Positions 41,661-53,064 of a DNA stretch of 64,000 nucleotides are shown piece by piece. The notes beneath the pieces were generated by a model, which was not told the DNA's origin, did no database searches, and saw only the letters and a program-made list of their open reading frames with translations. The DNA lies in NCBI GenBank assembly GCA_029448655.1, contig JACCLO010000009.1, forward strand, positions 2,666,001-2,730,000, given 5' to 3'. The position numbers and the translations under genes were made by a program. The stretch's first letter is position 1, and every line of letters begins with the position of its first letter. The DNA is from Wolfiporia cocos (lineage: Eukaryota > Basidiomycota > Agaricomycetes > Polyporales > Phaeolaceae).

Positions 41661-42745
41661 CATTACGCTCAGATTTCCCCTATGGTGCGTATTGTTTAAT
41701 TTCATTTACTATCTTGGTTACTTCTTAAATCTCTACTGACAGGATAAATTGAATGTACGGACACTCCTGGACGAATGGTTCCGTTTGCGGCAACTAATTT
41801 GCACCTGTCTAGTTTGTGGCTCTGAAGAATGCCACCAATAACTAAGCACTTCATTCGACGGCCGACGATATGGCCCAGTAGGTGAAACCGCCACTCTTGG
41901 AGGCTGGCCATCGTTTTCATCTAGTGCAGGGGGGCAATTGAAGGCGAGTGAGGGATATACGTGTGGGCACAGACAGTCAGAACGCTGTCAGCCGGTCTTC
42001 CCTAACTGGAGGTGTTGTGGCAACGCTATCGTTCTAAACTGAATTTACGACGTTTTTCCTACTCCACGGTTCTTCATTATAGTCAAGAAGTTTCCTCAGC
42101 CTCAGCCACGACGCAATTCCCCCATCGACACCGCCATAGCACGCCCGAAAGGGTTGCGATGATAACTTCAGTCTCTGGGCGACACATCAGGAAACCGAAA
42201 CCCATCTTTGTATAAGGGGGAGGCAGTCCTCGTATGCGGTACCGACGTCAATCCCACGAATCTTCACCCTGTATCCTGATTTGGTCACAGCGGGATAGCG
42301 GCGGCCTTCCAGAAGTGACCCTAAGCGGTCCTTTTGTCGCCGTGACTGGCTACCGCCAGCGCAATTGTCGTGCACAGCATGTTGTCGTCCGAGATAGTCG
42401 GGCAATCTCGTTTTGATGAAGATATCATGTCTGTTTCCCTGCGACTTGAATCGCATCTTGCGTATGAATGGTTGCAACATGGAGTATTGTCTGACTGGCA
42501 CAGGCGTTGGTGCGAGGTTCATGAGCTTCGAATTAATGCCAAGGCCATGCCAAGAGCATGGAAGCTTTCCGACGACCATTCGGAGCCGGAGCTACGAGAG
42601 AGTACAGACGTCTGTGCCACAGCCCTCGCTTCCCAGCGGGAGCGCGGCTACGCAGACGAAGAGTACAAGTACACTGCTGTGCGGGCTCCTTGAATGCGGC
42701 GACGTACGTCCCACCCTTGTCGCTCTTTACTCCCGACGTCACTAG
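41661..42745. other. Interval without an assignable gene
   Basis: Two overlapping frames look moderately protein-like: 42370-42693 plus (HRRWCEVHELRINAKAMPR...) and 42187-42579 minus. Neither has a recognised domain or clear splice partners, and both cannot be right. The segment near 42700-42745 is probably the 5' region of the DUF4436 gene. Confidence 0.35.
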
Positions 42746-44332
42746 ATGTCTACTCGTGATTCGTTCCTTTCTACTACAGGTCTGATTAGGGCGCCTTCGA
42801 GTGTCTCCACATACAGGCCCGCTAGCCAAGCCAAGCTTGGCGGCACGAAGCCCGAAAAAACAAAAACTCCAAAACCTAAAGTGCCGTTGACCGCAGCGAG
42901 GGCGGGCGTCATCCCGCTCGGACCGGCCTTTATCGTCGGAATAGCGGTTGTTTTCTCCCTGATATTTATTCTGTCAATATCATGCGCGTTTGTGGGATCA
43001 GAGGATGATGAACCGCCGTTCAAATCATTCTTAGATGATATTGCTACCAACAACCCGGGAGTGAGTGCATTTGTACAGCACTGGGCGAAACGGGGGGTTA
43101 GCTCATTTGAATAGATTCTACTTATGGGCGATAACGTTGATGTCGACGTCGACGAGCCTTCTATCACAATTCGCTGGTCCATGCTCGGGTGTGGGTCAGC
43201 ATTCGTACTTCCAGGCTCCGAGGGAACACATGGCAGTTCATTGTGTGGAATCCCATCAATGCCGTTAACGGCATTCATCGATAGGTGTGCTCTTATGGCG
43301 TTCGCGAATCAGCCGCGAACTATGAAGAAACTCACTGTTAGGATCAACAGCTCAAACGAGCCCGCAGCAACGTATGATCCGATGCAATTCCCAGTAGTGG
43401 ACAAAACCAATCGACGTTTAAGGTTCGTGGCTTATGCCCATCCTGATGTTCTACATACTGAAAGCGTCGCGTAAGCATCCAAGATCTGTGTCAATTTGAC
43501 AGTGACCACGTTCTTGACGTGCATCAAGCACGTCTATACCCTTTTGACACATATCGGCTCACAAGTACGCTACGCCTTGAGACAGCGAACGGGACCGAGG
43601 CAGTAGCCTTGCGTGCCCTGACCACGCTCAAGCTCACTTCCAGCTTCGCTATCTCGCCTTCGGACGTAGAGAGCAAGCTGAATGTGTCAGGCAAGGGCTA
43701 CGTACCCAGCCGGGATATTGTCCTTGAGATCAGGCGACCACATGAGGCGAGGCTGTTCGCCATGTTGCTCTTCGGCGCCAGCTGGATGCTGGTGCATGTC
43801 ACAATGGGATTCGTTGCAATAGCGTGGTTGACTCGGGAACAAGAGCGGGTAGTGCAATCTCTGTTTTTCACGTTCATCGTCCTCCTGGCAGTCCCTCAGC
43901 TGCGGAACGCGATGCCGGATGCACCTGGCTACGACGGTGAGTTCCCTAGGTCTACGATGGTTATACGAGGCTCACAGTACATCAACAGGCGTCCTACTAG
44001 GTACGAATGCGGATTTCCAGTCACTATGATTGTGTTTGCTGACGGGCGCCATAGACAGCATCGGCTTCTTCCCTCAGATGCTTTGCGCAGGCGCGTCTGC
44101 TATTGTCCTATCGATCATGATATGTACCCATGGACTACGCTCATTGAATAACACTGCGCACAAAGTCGAAGAGAAAGCCCCAGCTTCAACGGATAGACGT
44201 GCTTCGAAGGGCCTGGAGAGGCTACGTCGCCAAGGGTCGTCGGTAGATTTCAGACACTTGCGCAGTTGGAGCAGGGCGGCGTTCGTCGGCAGTCCCGGAC
44301 AGAGCATTCCAGAGAGCAGCGCCATGGTCTGA
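42746..44332 (+). CDS. DUF4436 multi-pass membrane protein
   Basis: Exons 42746-43060, 43115-43284, 43342-43422, 43476-~43942, then a last exon from ~44055 to TGA 44332 (the fourth intron is the least certain). A membrane segment lies at residues ~55-80 (GPAFIVGIAVVFSLIFILS). The family core follows: ITIRWSMLGCG, YDPMQFPVVD, QFDSDHVLDVHQARLYPFDTYRLTSTLRL. Then come further membrane helices (FAMLLFGASWMLVHVTMGFVAI, FFTFIVLLAVPQLRNAMPDAPGYD, IGFFPQMLCAGASAIVL) and a basic tail. The PFDTYRLTS and LRNAMPDAPG motifs are hallmarks of fungal DUF4436 proteins. The function of the family is unknown. Confidence 0.85.
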
Positions 44333-44645
44333 ACTTTGTATTATATTTGGGTTACAAGATAGCTTTGCAAGGCTGGATGAGAGAGATCAGCTCGGTCGAA
44401 TGCAGCATCTTCAAATGATCCGAATTATCATGGAGGGGGATCAAATGTTTGCACGTCATGTACAGCACTGGATAATGCGGCAGAACATACGGTGATGCGC
44501 GTCCTATGCGCTGTCATCGTGCATAGCCCGCACCATACGCGACATCACCCTAGCCTGAACCTTGCTCAACCAGTAAGCTTACACACCACTGGCCACGATA
44601 AAGAGTCCATACACGTCTAATTTATCATACAAGAAATTGTATGTC
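44333..44645. other. Interval between convergent genes
   Basis: Lies between the stop of the DUF4436 gene (plus) and the stop of the SCOC-like gene (minus). No feature beyond presumed 3' untranslated sequence. Confidence 0.4.
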
Positions 44646-45022
44646 TCAGCGACGCTTCGCCATTTGCATCGTCAGATTGTCGATGTACATCTGCAGTGTC
44701 TCATTCTCGGAAGAGAGCTTGTCTACATCGCCCTGGACACTCTTTACTCTCTCAAAGAGATCTACAAAAGCCCGTACCTACTTTAGGTTATATTTGAATA
44801 GATGAGACATCAATAGACGCACCGCGCAAATTCTCCTGCGCTGCTACAATCTCTCTAAGGTTGCCGTCAGCATGCTACTAGCTATGATTTGTCAGATCGT
44901 TGTACGCACTTCACAATTTTGTCTTTCTTGATGGCATCTTGTATGATATCACCACTGCTTGACGTATCAGTGGAGGCCCAGGCTGGACTGTCGTCGAAAG
45001 CGGGATACGGGATAGTATTCAT
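44646..45022 (-). CDS. Short coiled-coil (SCOC) family protein
   Basis: Not visible as one long frame because it is cut by at least two small introns. Exon 1 (from ATG 45022) encodes MNTIPYPAFDDSPAW and DIIQDAIKKDKI. A middle exon near 44833-44885 encodes ADGNLREIVAAQENLR. The last exon (44646 to ~44778) encodes VRAFVDLFERVKSVQGDVDKL and ENETLQMYIDNLTMQMAKRR, the heptad-rich coiled coil that defines the family. The second intron is GTGCGT...AAAGTAG; the first donor is ambiguous (~40 bp). In animals SCOC binds Golgi Arl GTPases and autophagy factors; the fungal role is not established. It is divergent from RAD50 with a 139-bp shared promoter. Confidence 0.72.
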
Positions 45023-45161
45023 GATGAAGATTGAACTTGAAGTGTGGCGTCAGCTAGGCCGCGTCACGTATGTCACAGCCATCAATCGCGTCGCGTCACG
45101 CGTTCTACCGCGTCGACGCTCGTCTAACGCAGACCACCATCCGCTTTCTCCAGCCACCACG
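45023..45161. promoter_or_regulatory. Shared SCOC/RAD50 divergent promoter
   Basis: 139 bp between two divergent start codons. It is too short for two separate promoters and contains no clear TATA box, so a bidirectional promoter is the simple reading. Confidence 0.4.
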
Positions 45162-48100
45162 ATGGCTAGCCTCGACAAACTCGCCATCAGAGGGATTCGC
45201 TCCTTCGATGACAAACAAATATCCGTTATTGAATTTTTCACCCCGTCACAGTTATTGTGGGCCATAATGGTAGCGGCAAGACCACCATCATCGAATGCCT
45301 GAAGTACGCAACAACGGGTGACCAGCCACCGAACACACGTGGCGGTGCATTTGTTCACGACCCTAAGATGGCGAATGAGAAGGAAGTCAAAGCTCAAGTG
45401 AAGTCGAGATTCCATGCAGCGAATGGGAACCGCATGTTGGCCGTACGCAATTTGTCAGTCACGATGAAGAAGAATGGTGCTTTGACGATGAAGACACTTG
45501 AGAGTATACTGGGTCTTGCGGACGAGCAGCGGGGGAAAGTAAGCTACGCTAATCGAAATTACGACTGTTGTTGAACGCTTGCTGGCGCAGCGCGGAGCGA
45601 TCTCCACTAAATGTGCGGAAATGGACGCGGAAATTCCCCAGCTACTTGGTGTTTCAAAAGCGGTGCTTGAGAATGTCATATTCTGTCATCAGGAAGACTC
45701 CTATTGGCCCCTGGCTGAGCCATCGGTTCTGAAGAAGAAATTCGACGATATCTTTGAGGCCACCAAGTAAGTACTCAACGTGTGAGAGGAATCACTCTTA
45801 CAGACCAATATGTAGGTACACCAAGGCTTTGGACAACATCAAAAGTCTACGTAAGGATAGAGTGGCAGAACTGAAGGCTGAGAAGGAACGACTTGAGTCT
45901 TTGTCGAAGGAGAAAGCGCACGCAGATAAGCTGAAAGCACGTATCAACGACCTGAGAAATACCATTGTGACAAAAGAAACGGAGTATGAACAACTCGGGA
46001 AACAGATCGAGTTCCTCATCGCAGCTAACGCCCGGTTCTATGATACGTCAACCAAATTCCGCGAAACGTACATGAAGGCCGAGAACTTGAACGAGAGGAA
46101 GCTACGGTATCAAGAGGAATTTGAGACCGCTCGAGAGAACGTTCAGGAGATTCAAGGTGAGTCCGTTTCTGATCGGCCGCGAGCAAGTCATGGTATGAAG
46201 GCACTGACCAGGAATTGGCGGAACGGCTGCAAAACTTCGACGAGCACATCATCAGACAAAGGCAAAAGCGTCAGAGCCAGTCATCAAAGCTGCAGGATGT
46301 CGAAGAGGAACTCGAGAGGCAGAGGCAGCTATGACTAGACGTTAGCAAACAGCAAGGACAGTTGATGGCGGAGGAGAAGGTACAGACCCTGTTTGACCAT
46401 CCGAGGCTGTTTTGACGTGGCGATGTGCTAGGCGCAAGAGCAACTCGTGGCAGATCGCGAGAAATTGATCCACGAGCTCGCTGCTAAGCATCAAATCCGG
46501 GGCTACGACCATACTCCGCTCGATCGGAAGGATATCACTGAATTCATGAACAAGCTAGACGATCTGCAGAGGACCAGAGTCGACGAAGTAGACCAGTTGC
46601 AGGTATTACCATCTTTGGATTCATCCTGTGATTATAAATGATGTCCCCTGTATAGAATGAAGATAATGCCAAGACAGAAGAGTATACCGCGAAGTCGAGT
46701 AAACTGCATACAGAGCTTGAAGGCTACAAGCAACAGAAGCTTAGCCTTCGTGACCGAATCGTGAGTATGACCTGGCTTAAAGGCACTCGTGTCTGGCGGA
46801 TTGACGATTCGCTATCGTAGACCAAGGCCCAAACTCGTGTAGCCGAAGCTGAGGCAGAATTCGACAAAGCAACAACGCTTACGTCGCAATCGCAGATCCT
46901 CCAGGCCGACATCGAGGAGAAGGAACTGCGCGTGGAGAAGACGAAGGCAGACATCAAATCAGCGAACTTTGAGCAGCGTCTTGCGGACGCGAACACGAAA
47001 GCGCGGAGTATGGAGTTGAGGCGGGATGATCTAACTGCAGAGATCAGGACACTTAGCTTGCAGGCAGACACAAGGGCGAGGCTCGATATCAAGAAAGCTG
47101 ATATGAAAAGCAAGACCAATGAGGTGGAAAATACGTTTGTTTTTCATCTTCCGTTAAGATAGACATATTCTCATTGCCGTATTGACGTCAGTGTTAAGCT
47201 TCACGATGCCAAGTTCCGCGTACATGTCGGTTTCGCGCCGAAGGCAGACACGATGGAGAAGGAGATTGAGCGAGTTATCAGGTATTACTCTGTTGCGGCT
47301 TTCCTATTTTCTACTCATGCAGATTCTGCGTTGTCCAGTGACAAGGAACGCACTCACGCAGAGGCTGAGGCGGAGTCGAGTGATGCCAACAAGAAACTAC
47401 AAGCTGCGGAGACAAATTTGTCATATATGAAAGCTCAATTAAAAACAGCGCGGGACGAGGCACAGAGTGAGCATTTACCGTTGCTGAAATACTCGCTAAC
47501 AGTGACTCATGACCTTTGATAGCCTTGGGCAAAGAGATCGAGAGTAAACTCAAACAATATCAGTATGAATCAGTGAAGGAGGCTATCAACGAATGCAAAG
47601 CAGCCCTCAGCGATCTAGAATAGTATGTCCATAGATTGTCAACCCGGATAATGACTTTGCTGACGTCGCAGTTACAGCGATTCTCAATCAATCCAGTCTT
47701 CACAGGAGCTCTACAAGCATCTCGTACGCGCTGCCAAAGCCAAGAAGTGCTGTCCTTTGTGCACACGGAATTTGAACGAGGCAGAGCATGAAGTTCTTGA
47801 ACAGACCGTGGGTTCTGTCATTTACTGCGTGGGATTGTAGCTGAACATAGCCATTAGGTCCAACAATTTCTCAAAAAGCTAGATGCGTTCTCGGAGGAGA
47901 AAAACAGACAGGAGCGGGAACAGTGGCAAAACATGCTTAAGGACCTGGAGCCCATCTCAGCGAAGGCAGATAAGCGGGAATCATTGCAGGGAACAACCAT
48001 TCCATCCTTGGAGAAATCTGTGTCCAGTCAAGAAGTCGAGATAACTCCTCTAGCTAGCGCTGCGGAGAAGGTATGTATGCGCGCAGAGCTGGGAACAATA

Positions 48101-50232
48101 CTCAACGAGATAGTATCCAGGCGTCAGACAAGCTAGCACAGCTCAAGCAAGAACTTAAGGAACTTTCTGTAATTCGGCAGCATGCCAGTGGGCTGTCGCA
48201 GCTGCTGAGGGACATTGAGCGACTAAAACGCGACATTACTGGCATGGAGGAGGACCTGTCCACTACCGGCTCTATTAAGACAGTGGACGATCTGCAAGCT
48301 GAACTTGACGCGCTGTCGTCTGAATTGTACGTCTCAGTGTACTCGCCTCGAGGAGACTAGCTGACAGTCCACAGGCGCGCCAATGAGCGCGAAAAGCAGC
48401 ACATCCAGACAGAACGTGACAGGCTGATGAACGCTCTTCGCAATCACGAGACTGATCTGAGTGCGATGAGAGTACGGCACAGCGAGCTCAAGAGCGAGAT
48501 TCGTGAGAAGACCATGCTCCAGGGGCGGATCGAAGAGGAGAAGGCAGACATCACCTACTTCACAACCCAACTGAAGGTCCGTACATACCCTACGATCCCA
48601 TCATGGGTGCTTGTTAACGGCCCCGTGCACCCAGGAACTTGACGCGAAAATTGCAGATGCGCAGGGACCTATTGAGCAATTGGAGCGAGAGTACCAGGAA
48701 GTGCATCGTGATCTCAGGGCCAAGATCGCTCAGGCGTCACGGATCTCTCAGGAGATGAACATGTCGGTGGACAAGCTAAATGCCATGAATGACAATGTAA
48801 AGAGGTGTGCATCTATGTCACCGGCCCCTGCCAAGATGATGCTGACATCGAGCAGATTCTCAAGTAACAGACGCGGGCAGCTCCTGCGGGAGTGCAACCA
48901 GCAGATCGAGGATTGCGAGCTACAGATCCAATTGCTGACTCGCGAGCTTGAGGGGCTTCGTATTGGTATTGAGGCTCTAGACAAGGAAATCAATGAGAGC
49001 AACTCGTCGCTGATTAATCTGCGCGAGAACCTTCGGCTCCGTAAACTCAAGCAGGATATCGCTGCAACAGAGGCGGAAATTGACGCATTGGATTTGGAAG
49101 AGGCTGCGAGAGCCAAGCGGATCTTCGACGAAAAATACAACGCTGAAAAGCAAAAAGAGACACGGCTTCAGAGCACGGTGAGCACGAACGGGGAGGGGCA
49201 GCATCCATATTTCACGTCCTTATTGTTACCTGCAGCACGCGCATTTAGGAGGAGAAATCAGCACCCTCAAGGCTCAAGCTGAGACTTTGGAAGCAGACCG
49301 GAAAGACTTCAAAGACATTCACCAGAAGTACAGAGATCAACTGATTAAAGTGAAGGTGTGCGCGTCCCCTTGCGCATTTTTACTTCGGCTAATATTGCGA
49401 GAGATGTCGGATATGGCTAATAACGACCTGGAGAAGTACGCGAAGGCTCTTGACAAGTCAGTCTTGTCATCTGTGAAGTATTCTGGAGTATACTGACTGA
49501 ATCATAGTGCCATCATGAAATACCATTCCCTCAAGATGGAAGAGGTCAACGATACCATGCGCCACCTGTGGAACAAGACATATCAGGGTACTGGTACGTC
49601 GTATATTCTCCCGATTGTTCGCGACTGACAGCTGTATAGACATCGACGGCATAAAAATCAGCTCTGATAGTGAAGGTGGTATCACGAAGAGATCGTACAA
49701 CTATCGCGTACGTCACCACCCAAGCTTGGACCAATGATGCTCATTCAAACTTTGCCGTAGGTCGTGATGACGAAAGACCAGGTTGAGATGGACATGCGTG
49801 GGCGATGTTCTGCCGGGCAGAAGATGCTTGCGTCTATAATCATCCGGCTTGCCCTTGCGGACTCGTTTGGCCAGAATTGCGGTATTCTGGCACTCGACGA
49901 GCCTACAAATGCACTGGATACTGAGAATATTGATGCGCTCGCAGCGAGTCTTGTTGAGTGAGTTTCAATTCGACCACATAGCTGCTTATGCTACACTCTC
50001 AACGGTGTCCATAGTATCATTAACGAGCGCAAGAGCAACTCAAACTTCCAGCTAATTATCATTACGCACGACGAGAACTTCCTGCGCAAGCTCGGCCAGA
50101 GCAATGTTATGGAGTACTACTGGTAATTAATCATATTTCTGGGACGTCATAAAGGCGCTGACAATTCTGGACAGGCGGGTTACGCGGAACCCCAGACAAA
50201 AGTCTATTATCGAACGCCACAGATTTGGTTAA
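45162..50232 (+). CDS. rad50: DNA repair ATPase RAD50 (two apparent lesions)
   Basis: I can splice 23 exons (introns 44-60 bp) into ~1306 codons, the usual RAD50 length. N-terminal ATPase half: [14 protein letters not shown] and Walker [10 protein letters not shown] (45257 on); Q-loop region CHQED. Long coiled coils flank the zinc hook CPLC at 47751-47762. C-terminal half: signature [23 protein letters not shown] (in two parts), Walker [14 protein letters not shown]-loop THDENF, and end [20 protein letters not shown]50 works with MRE11 and NBS1 in double-strand-break repair. Two problems: one base is missing in the C-run at 45241-45244 before Walker A, and an in-frame TGA lies at 46332-46334 in exon 4. 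Either this copy is a recent pseudogene or the assembly has errors. Confidence 0.93.
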
Positions 50233-50503
50233 GGCTGTGCCTGTGATCACTGTATGATTGTATTGCCCCCATAACGCTGTACCACCAACATGATGGATGT
50301 CTTATAGTGTATAATATCCCTGTTGACTGTTATCTTCAACCTTGCTACAGATGGGTGCACCAACTATTGGCCGTACCATCAATATCCTTGGCTTACTGGT
50401 AAATAAATATTCGTCCTCCGGATGGGGCGCAAATGATACAAGCTGTATAAGAATGACACCGCGAAGATGCACGGGTCTCTTTAGGAGCTAATAGGAGTTC
50501 CCA
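50233..50503. other. RAD50 3' flank
   Basis: Intergenic sequence up to the outer edge of the inverted repeat. No feature recognised. Confidence 0.4.
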
Positions 50504-52619
50504 ACTTGTGAGGCAGATCGCACAGATCGATAGCCACATCCAGACGCACGCTTACGTAATACTTGCGTTAGAAAGAGCGCCTCTTTTCCAGGTCACTGTA
50601 GACGATGATAGAGTGAGATATGTGAAGTAGATGTATACACGAATAGGAGCAAGCCAAGGGCAGTACGGTGCTATCATCCATGATACCGTGGCGTATACCT
50701 GTAGTAATTCTAAGACACACAAACAGATTCGCCATCGTCGACGTTTCCGAGTATAACGCTCTAAACCTTCTTCCTATCCTCATCTATCTCGTCCGTCGCC
50801 AATTCCTGAACCTCAACCTGGATTGTCCTCCCCACTCCCACCAACCCACTCTCTCCCTCCGCAAGCTTCCAGCCCGCTTCCCTCACACCCTCAATGAAAT
50901 CCTCCCAAGCCTCCTCTACAACCGCTCTTGCTGTCTGCACAGCAGCCAGTCCCACCTCGAAGTCATTAGGCGCTCTCCCCACCAGCAGCCTTGCAGCCTC
51001 GTACGCGTGCGCCCACGCCTTGAGGTGGTCGGAGGGGCGATGGTGCGGCTTCATCAGTATGTGCAGGGAGAGGTGGGAGGAGGAATGGGTGGGAGGAGAG
51101 TACCAGAGTAGATACTGCTCGGAAGAGAAAGTCTCAAGGAGAGAGGTGAGCTGCGCGAGGGTAAGGTTCGGCGTGGACGAATAGGAAATAGAGGCGTTGG
51201 GAGAGATGGAAGAGAAGGCGGAGCCGATGTGGCAGCTACCAAGGAAGAGCTTTGAATGCGTGGACGTGTCGTACAGCGCAGAGGGGTTGGCAAAGATCCT
51301 TTCGTGCTGAGCGACGACTTTGGGGGTGAGCACACGCGGGGCTGAGCTTCCTGGTGTACCTACATAGCATTGAGTCACGGAGGAATCATCAAGGTGTTGA
51401 ATGAGAATATACCAAATGCCTTGTTACGTCTCGCGGAGTAAGCGGACCAGACAATGCTTGCGCGCTGGCGATTCAGAGAGCGGAGCACGACAACTCGGAC
51501 TGCGAGGTAATTCCAGAGTAGGTGGAAGAATAGAAGCGTGAAGAGAACGATGTATGTTGCGTGCGTGCTGTGTACATAGTGCATGACTCCTGTTCCGCAC
51601 TGCGCTATGTTAAATCACAATGCTGGCACAAACCCATGTTGCGACTCACGAGCATCCCGAGTAACGCAAGAATTGTCTCCTTGCTAGCATCTTTGGCGTT
51701 TAGATCTCCCACGTCTCCGTTTATTGCGCCAGAACTAGCAAAGTGCAGCGTCAGAGCCGCCTTCGACCCACCCGCTACGGCCGCACACAACGCGCGGGAT
51801 GCTCCGCTCGCACACAGCGCGGCAACGCGCAGCGCCGATCCCGATCCCGCGCGCGCGAACGGGTACTGCGCCGAAAGCACAACGGCACTGAGGTGGGGTG
51901 ATAGCGTGTCTAGCACAATTGACGCATCGTTGAAGATGTCGGCGAGTAGCCGGTACGTCTTCGCCTCCGGGTAAAGCGACGTCCCGAGGTAGTAGCCCGC
52001 GACGACAGCTGACCGGTGCGGTGAGTTAGCTTTGAGCGGGGAGAGCGCGTAACTGACTTGTTAAGCGGCTGAAGATCTCTTGAAGGACCGTGAGCAGGAT
52101 GGCGTGCGTTGCAGATGCGTCCGCTTTCCCGACCCCGTGTCCTGAGAGATCCGCGATGTCTGGATTAATGCCAAGTAGGAGGAGAGCTCGGGACTCACCC
52201 TCAAGCACTGCCCTAGATGCTATCAGCCCAGCAAGAGAGCTGCAGAATGCCTGCAAAGCGTTGTATATCTGATATCTGCCGATCACCATCAATGTCATGC
52301 GGCATGATATTAGGACAGTGATCGCACTGAAGATAATCTACAGTGAGGGATGAGAGGCTTAGACATATTCTAGTGCACTATAAAGCTACTGAACGAACCC
52401 GATGACACGCTTGCGGGGTACCCGGCAGGAAGGAATATGTTGCTAAGAAAGCGTCGCCAACCCATTCGCGTTCTCTGCACAGTCGTCCCTGAAACGGACG
52501 CCCGGGTGTCTCCCTAGAAGATGTAAATTGTTGGCACGTAGATGACATGTGTTTACGAAGCATATACTCCTACTCGTTTTTCGTGCGCATCTTCGGCATA
52601 TGTGTATGTTGCAGTCAAA
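50504..52619. repeat. Inverted repeat, left arm (~2.1 kb)
   Basis: Mirror image of 53065-55175: positions add up to 105684 along most of the arm (for example frames 50761-51378 and 54306-54923). The translated frames are identical in both arms. Differences seen are small indels near the outer edge (about 8 bp and 3 bp around 50535-50560). It ends at ...GCAGTCAAA (52619). Confidence 0.95.
50761..52563 (-). CDS. DUF647/RUS family protein, left-arm copy
   Basis: Exons (minus) include ~52058-52305, 51650-52008, 51413-51599 and 50761-51359, the mirror of the right-arm gene. Core: RYQIYNALQAFCSSLAGLIASRAVLEG, ADASATHAILLTVLQEIFSRLT, YYLGTSLYPEAKTYRLLADIFNDASIVLDTLSP, DVGDLNAKDASKETILALLGML, NRQRASIVWSAY. 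These are diagnostic of DUF647 (root UV-B sensitive, RUS) membrane proteins, linked in plants to vitamin B6 homeostasis. The N-terminus is uncertain: a GYPASVS-like motif near 52400 appears only after an assumed intron or frameshift. The protein is identical to the right-arm copy where checked. Confidence 0.82.
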
Positions 52620-53064
52620 CGTCCGGAATCATCTCGTTCCGTCACGAGCAAGCCCCGGTGCGACATCAGCGCTCAGCTTCTACAGCTATGAGATCCAATA
52701 GCTCCACCAGCGTCACTATCACACGAGCCTTTGCAACGCCGAGAGTCCAAGATGTCGTCAGTGCGCAGGACAGGAGCGGCAGCACGATGAAGGGCAAGCG
52801 CGTCAAGACACGGTCACGTGTTAGAGCGCGCATCACTTCGCCTGCTGGTGTCTTTTTTTTGTATACATTTGTATCCCGCGTCAAGTAAATGCGGCGTTCG
52901 TGTAAGGTAGTCTCGATCAGACGCTCTACAGCGGTGTGGCTGCGCCACGGACACAGCCGAGCGGAGATCGAAAAACCGAAGACAACGAACCGCTTGGCGG
53001 ATTTTGCTAGGGCGGATGTAGGTGACCCTATCCCGTGACCGCGAGACTATGCATCTACGCGTCC
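52620..53064. promoter_or_regulatory. Palindrome spacer between the two RUS genes
   Basis: 445 bp not repeated between the arms, separating the 5' ends of two divergent, identical genes. It may act as a shared promoter (inference). An asymmetric centre of this size is not what a simple fold-back read artefact normally produces. No conserved motif identified. Confidence 0.5.

Noticed and set aside
42187..42693. Two overlapping frames as genes upstream of DUF4436
   Set aside because: They lie on opposite strands over the same bases, lack domains and splice partners, and cannot be separated by sequence alone.
45245..45251. GTCACAG as a tiny intron that would repair the RAD50 frame
   Set aside because: Seven bases is far below the size of any spliceosomal intron, and removing it would also delete conserved residues before Walker A.
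47282..47322. A 41-bp intron in RAD50 ending CATGCAG, giving a frameshift
   Set aside because: Using the next acceptor (TTGTCCAG at 47338) gives a 57-bp intron and keeps the frame, so no third lesion is needed.
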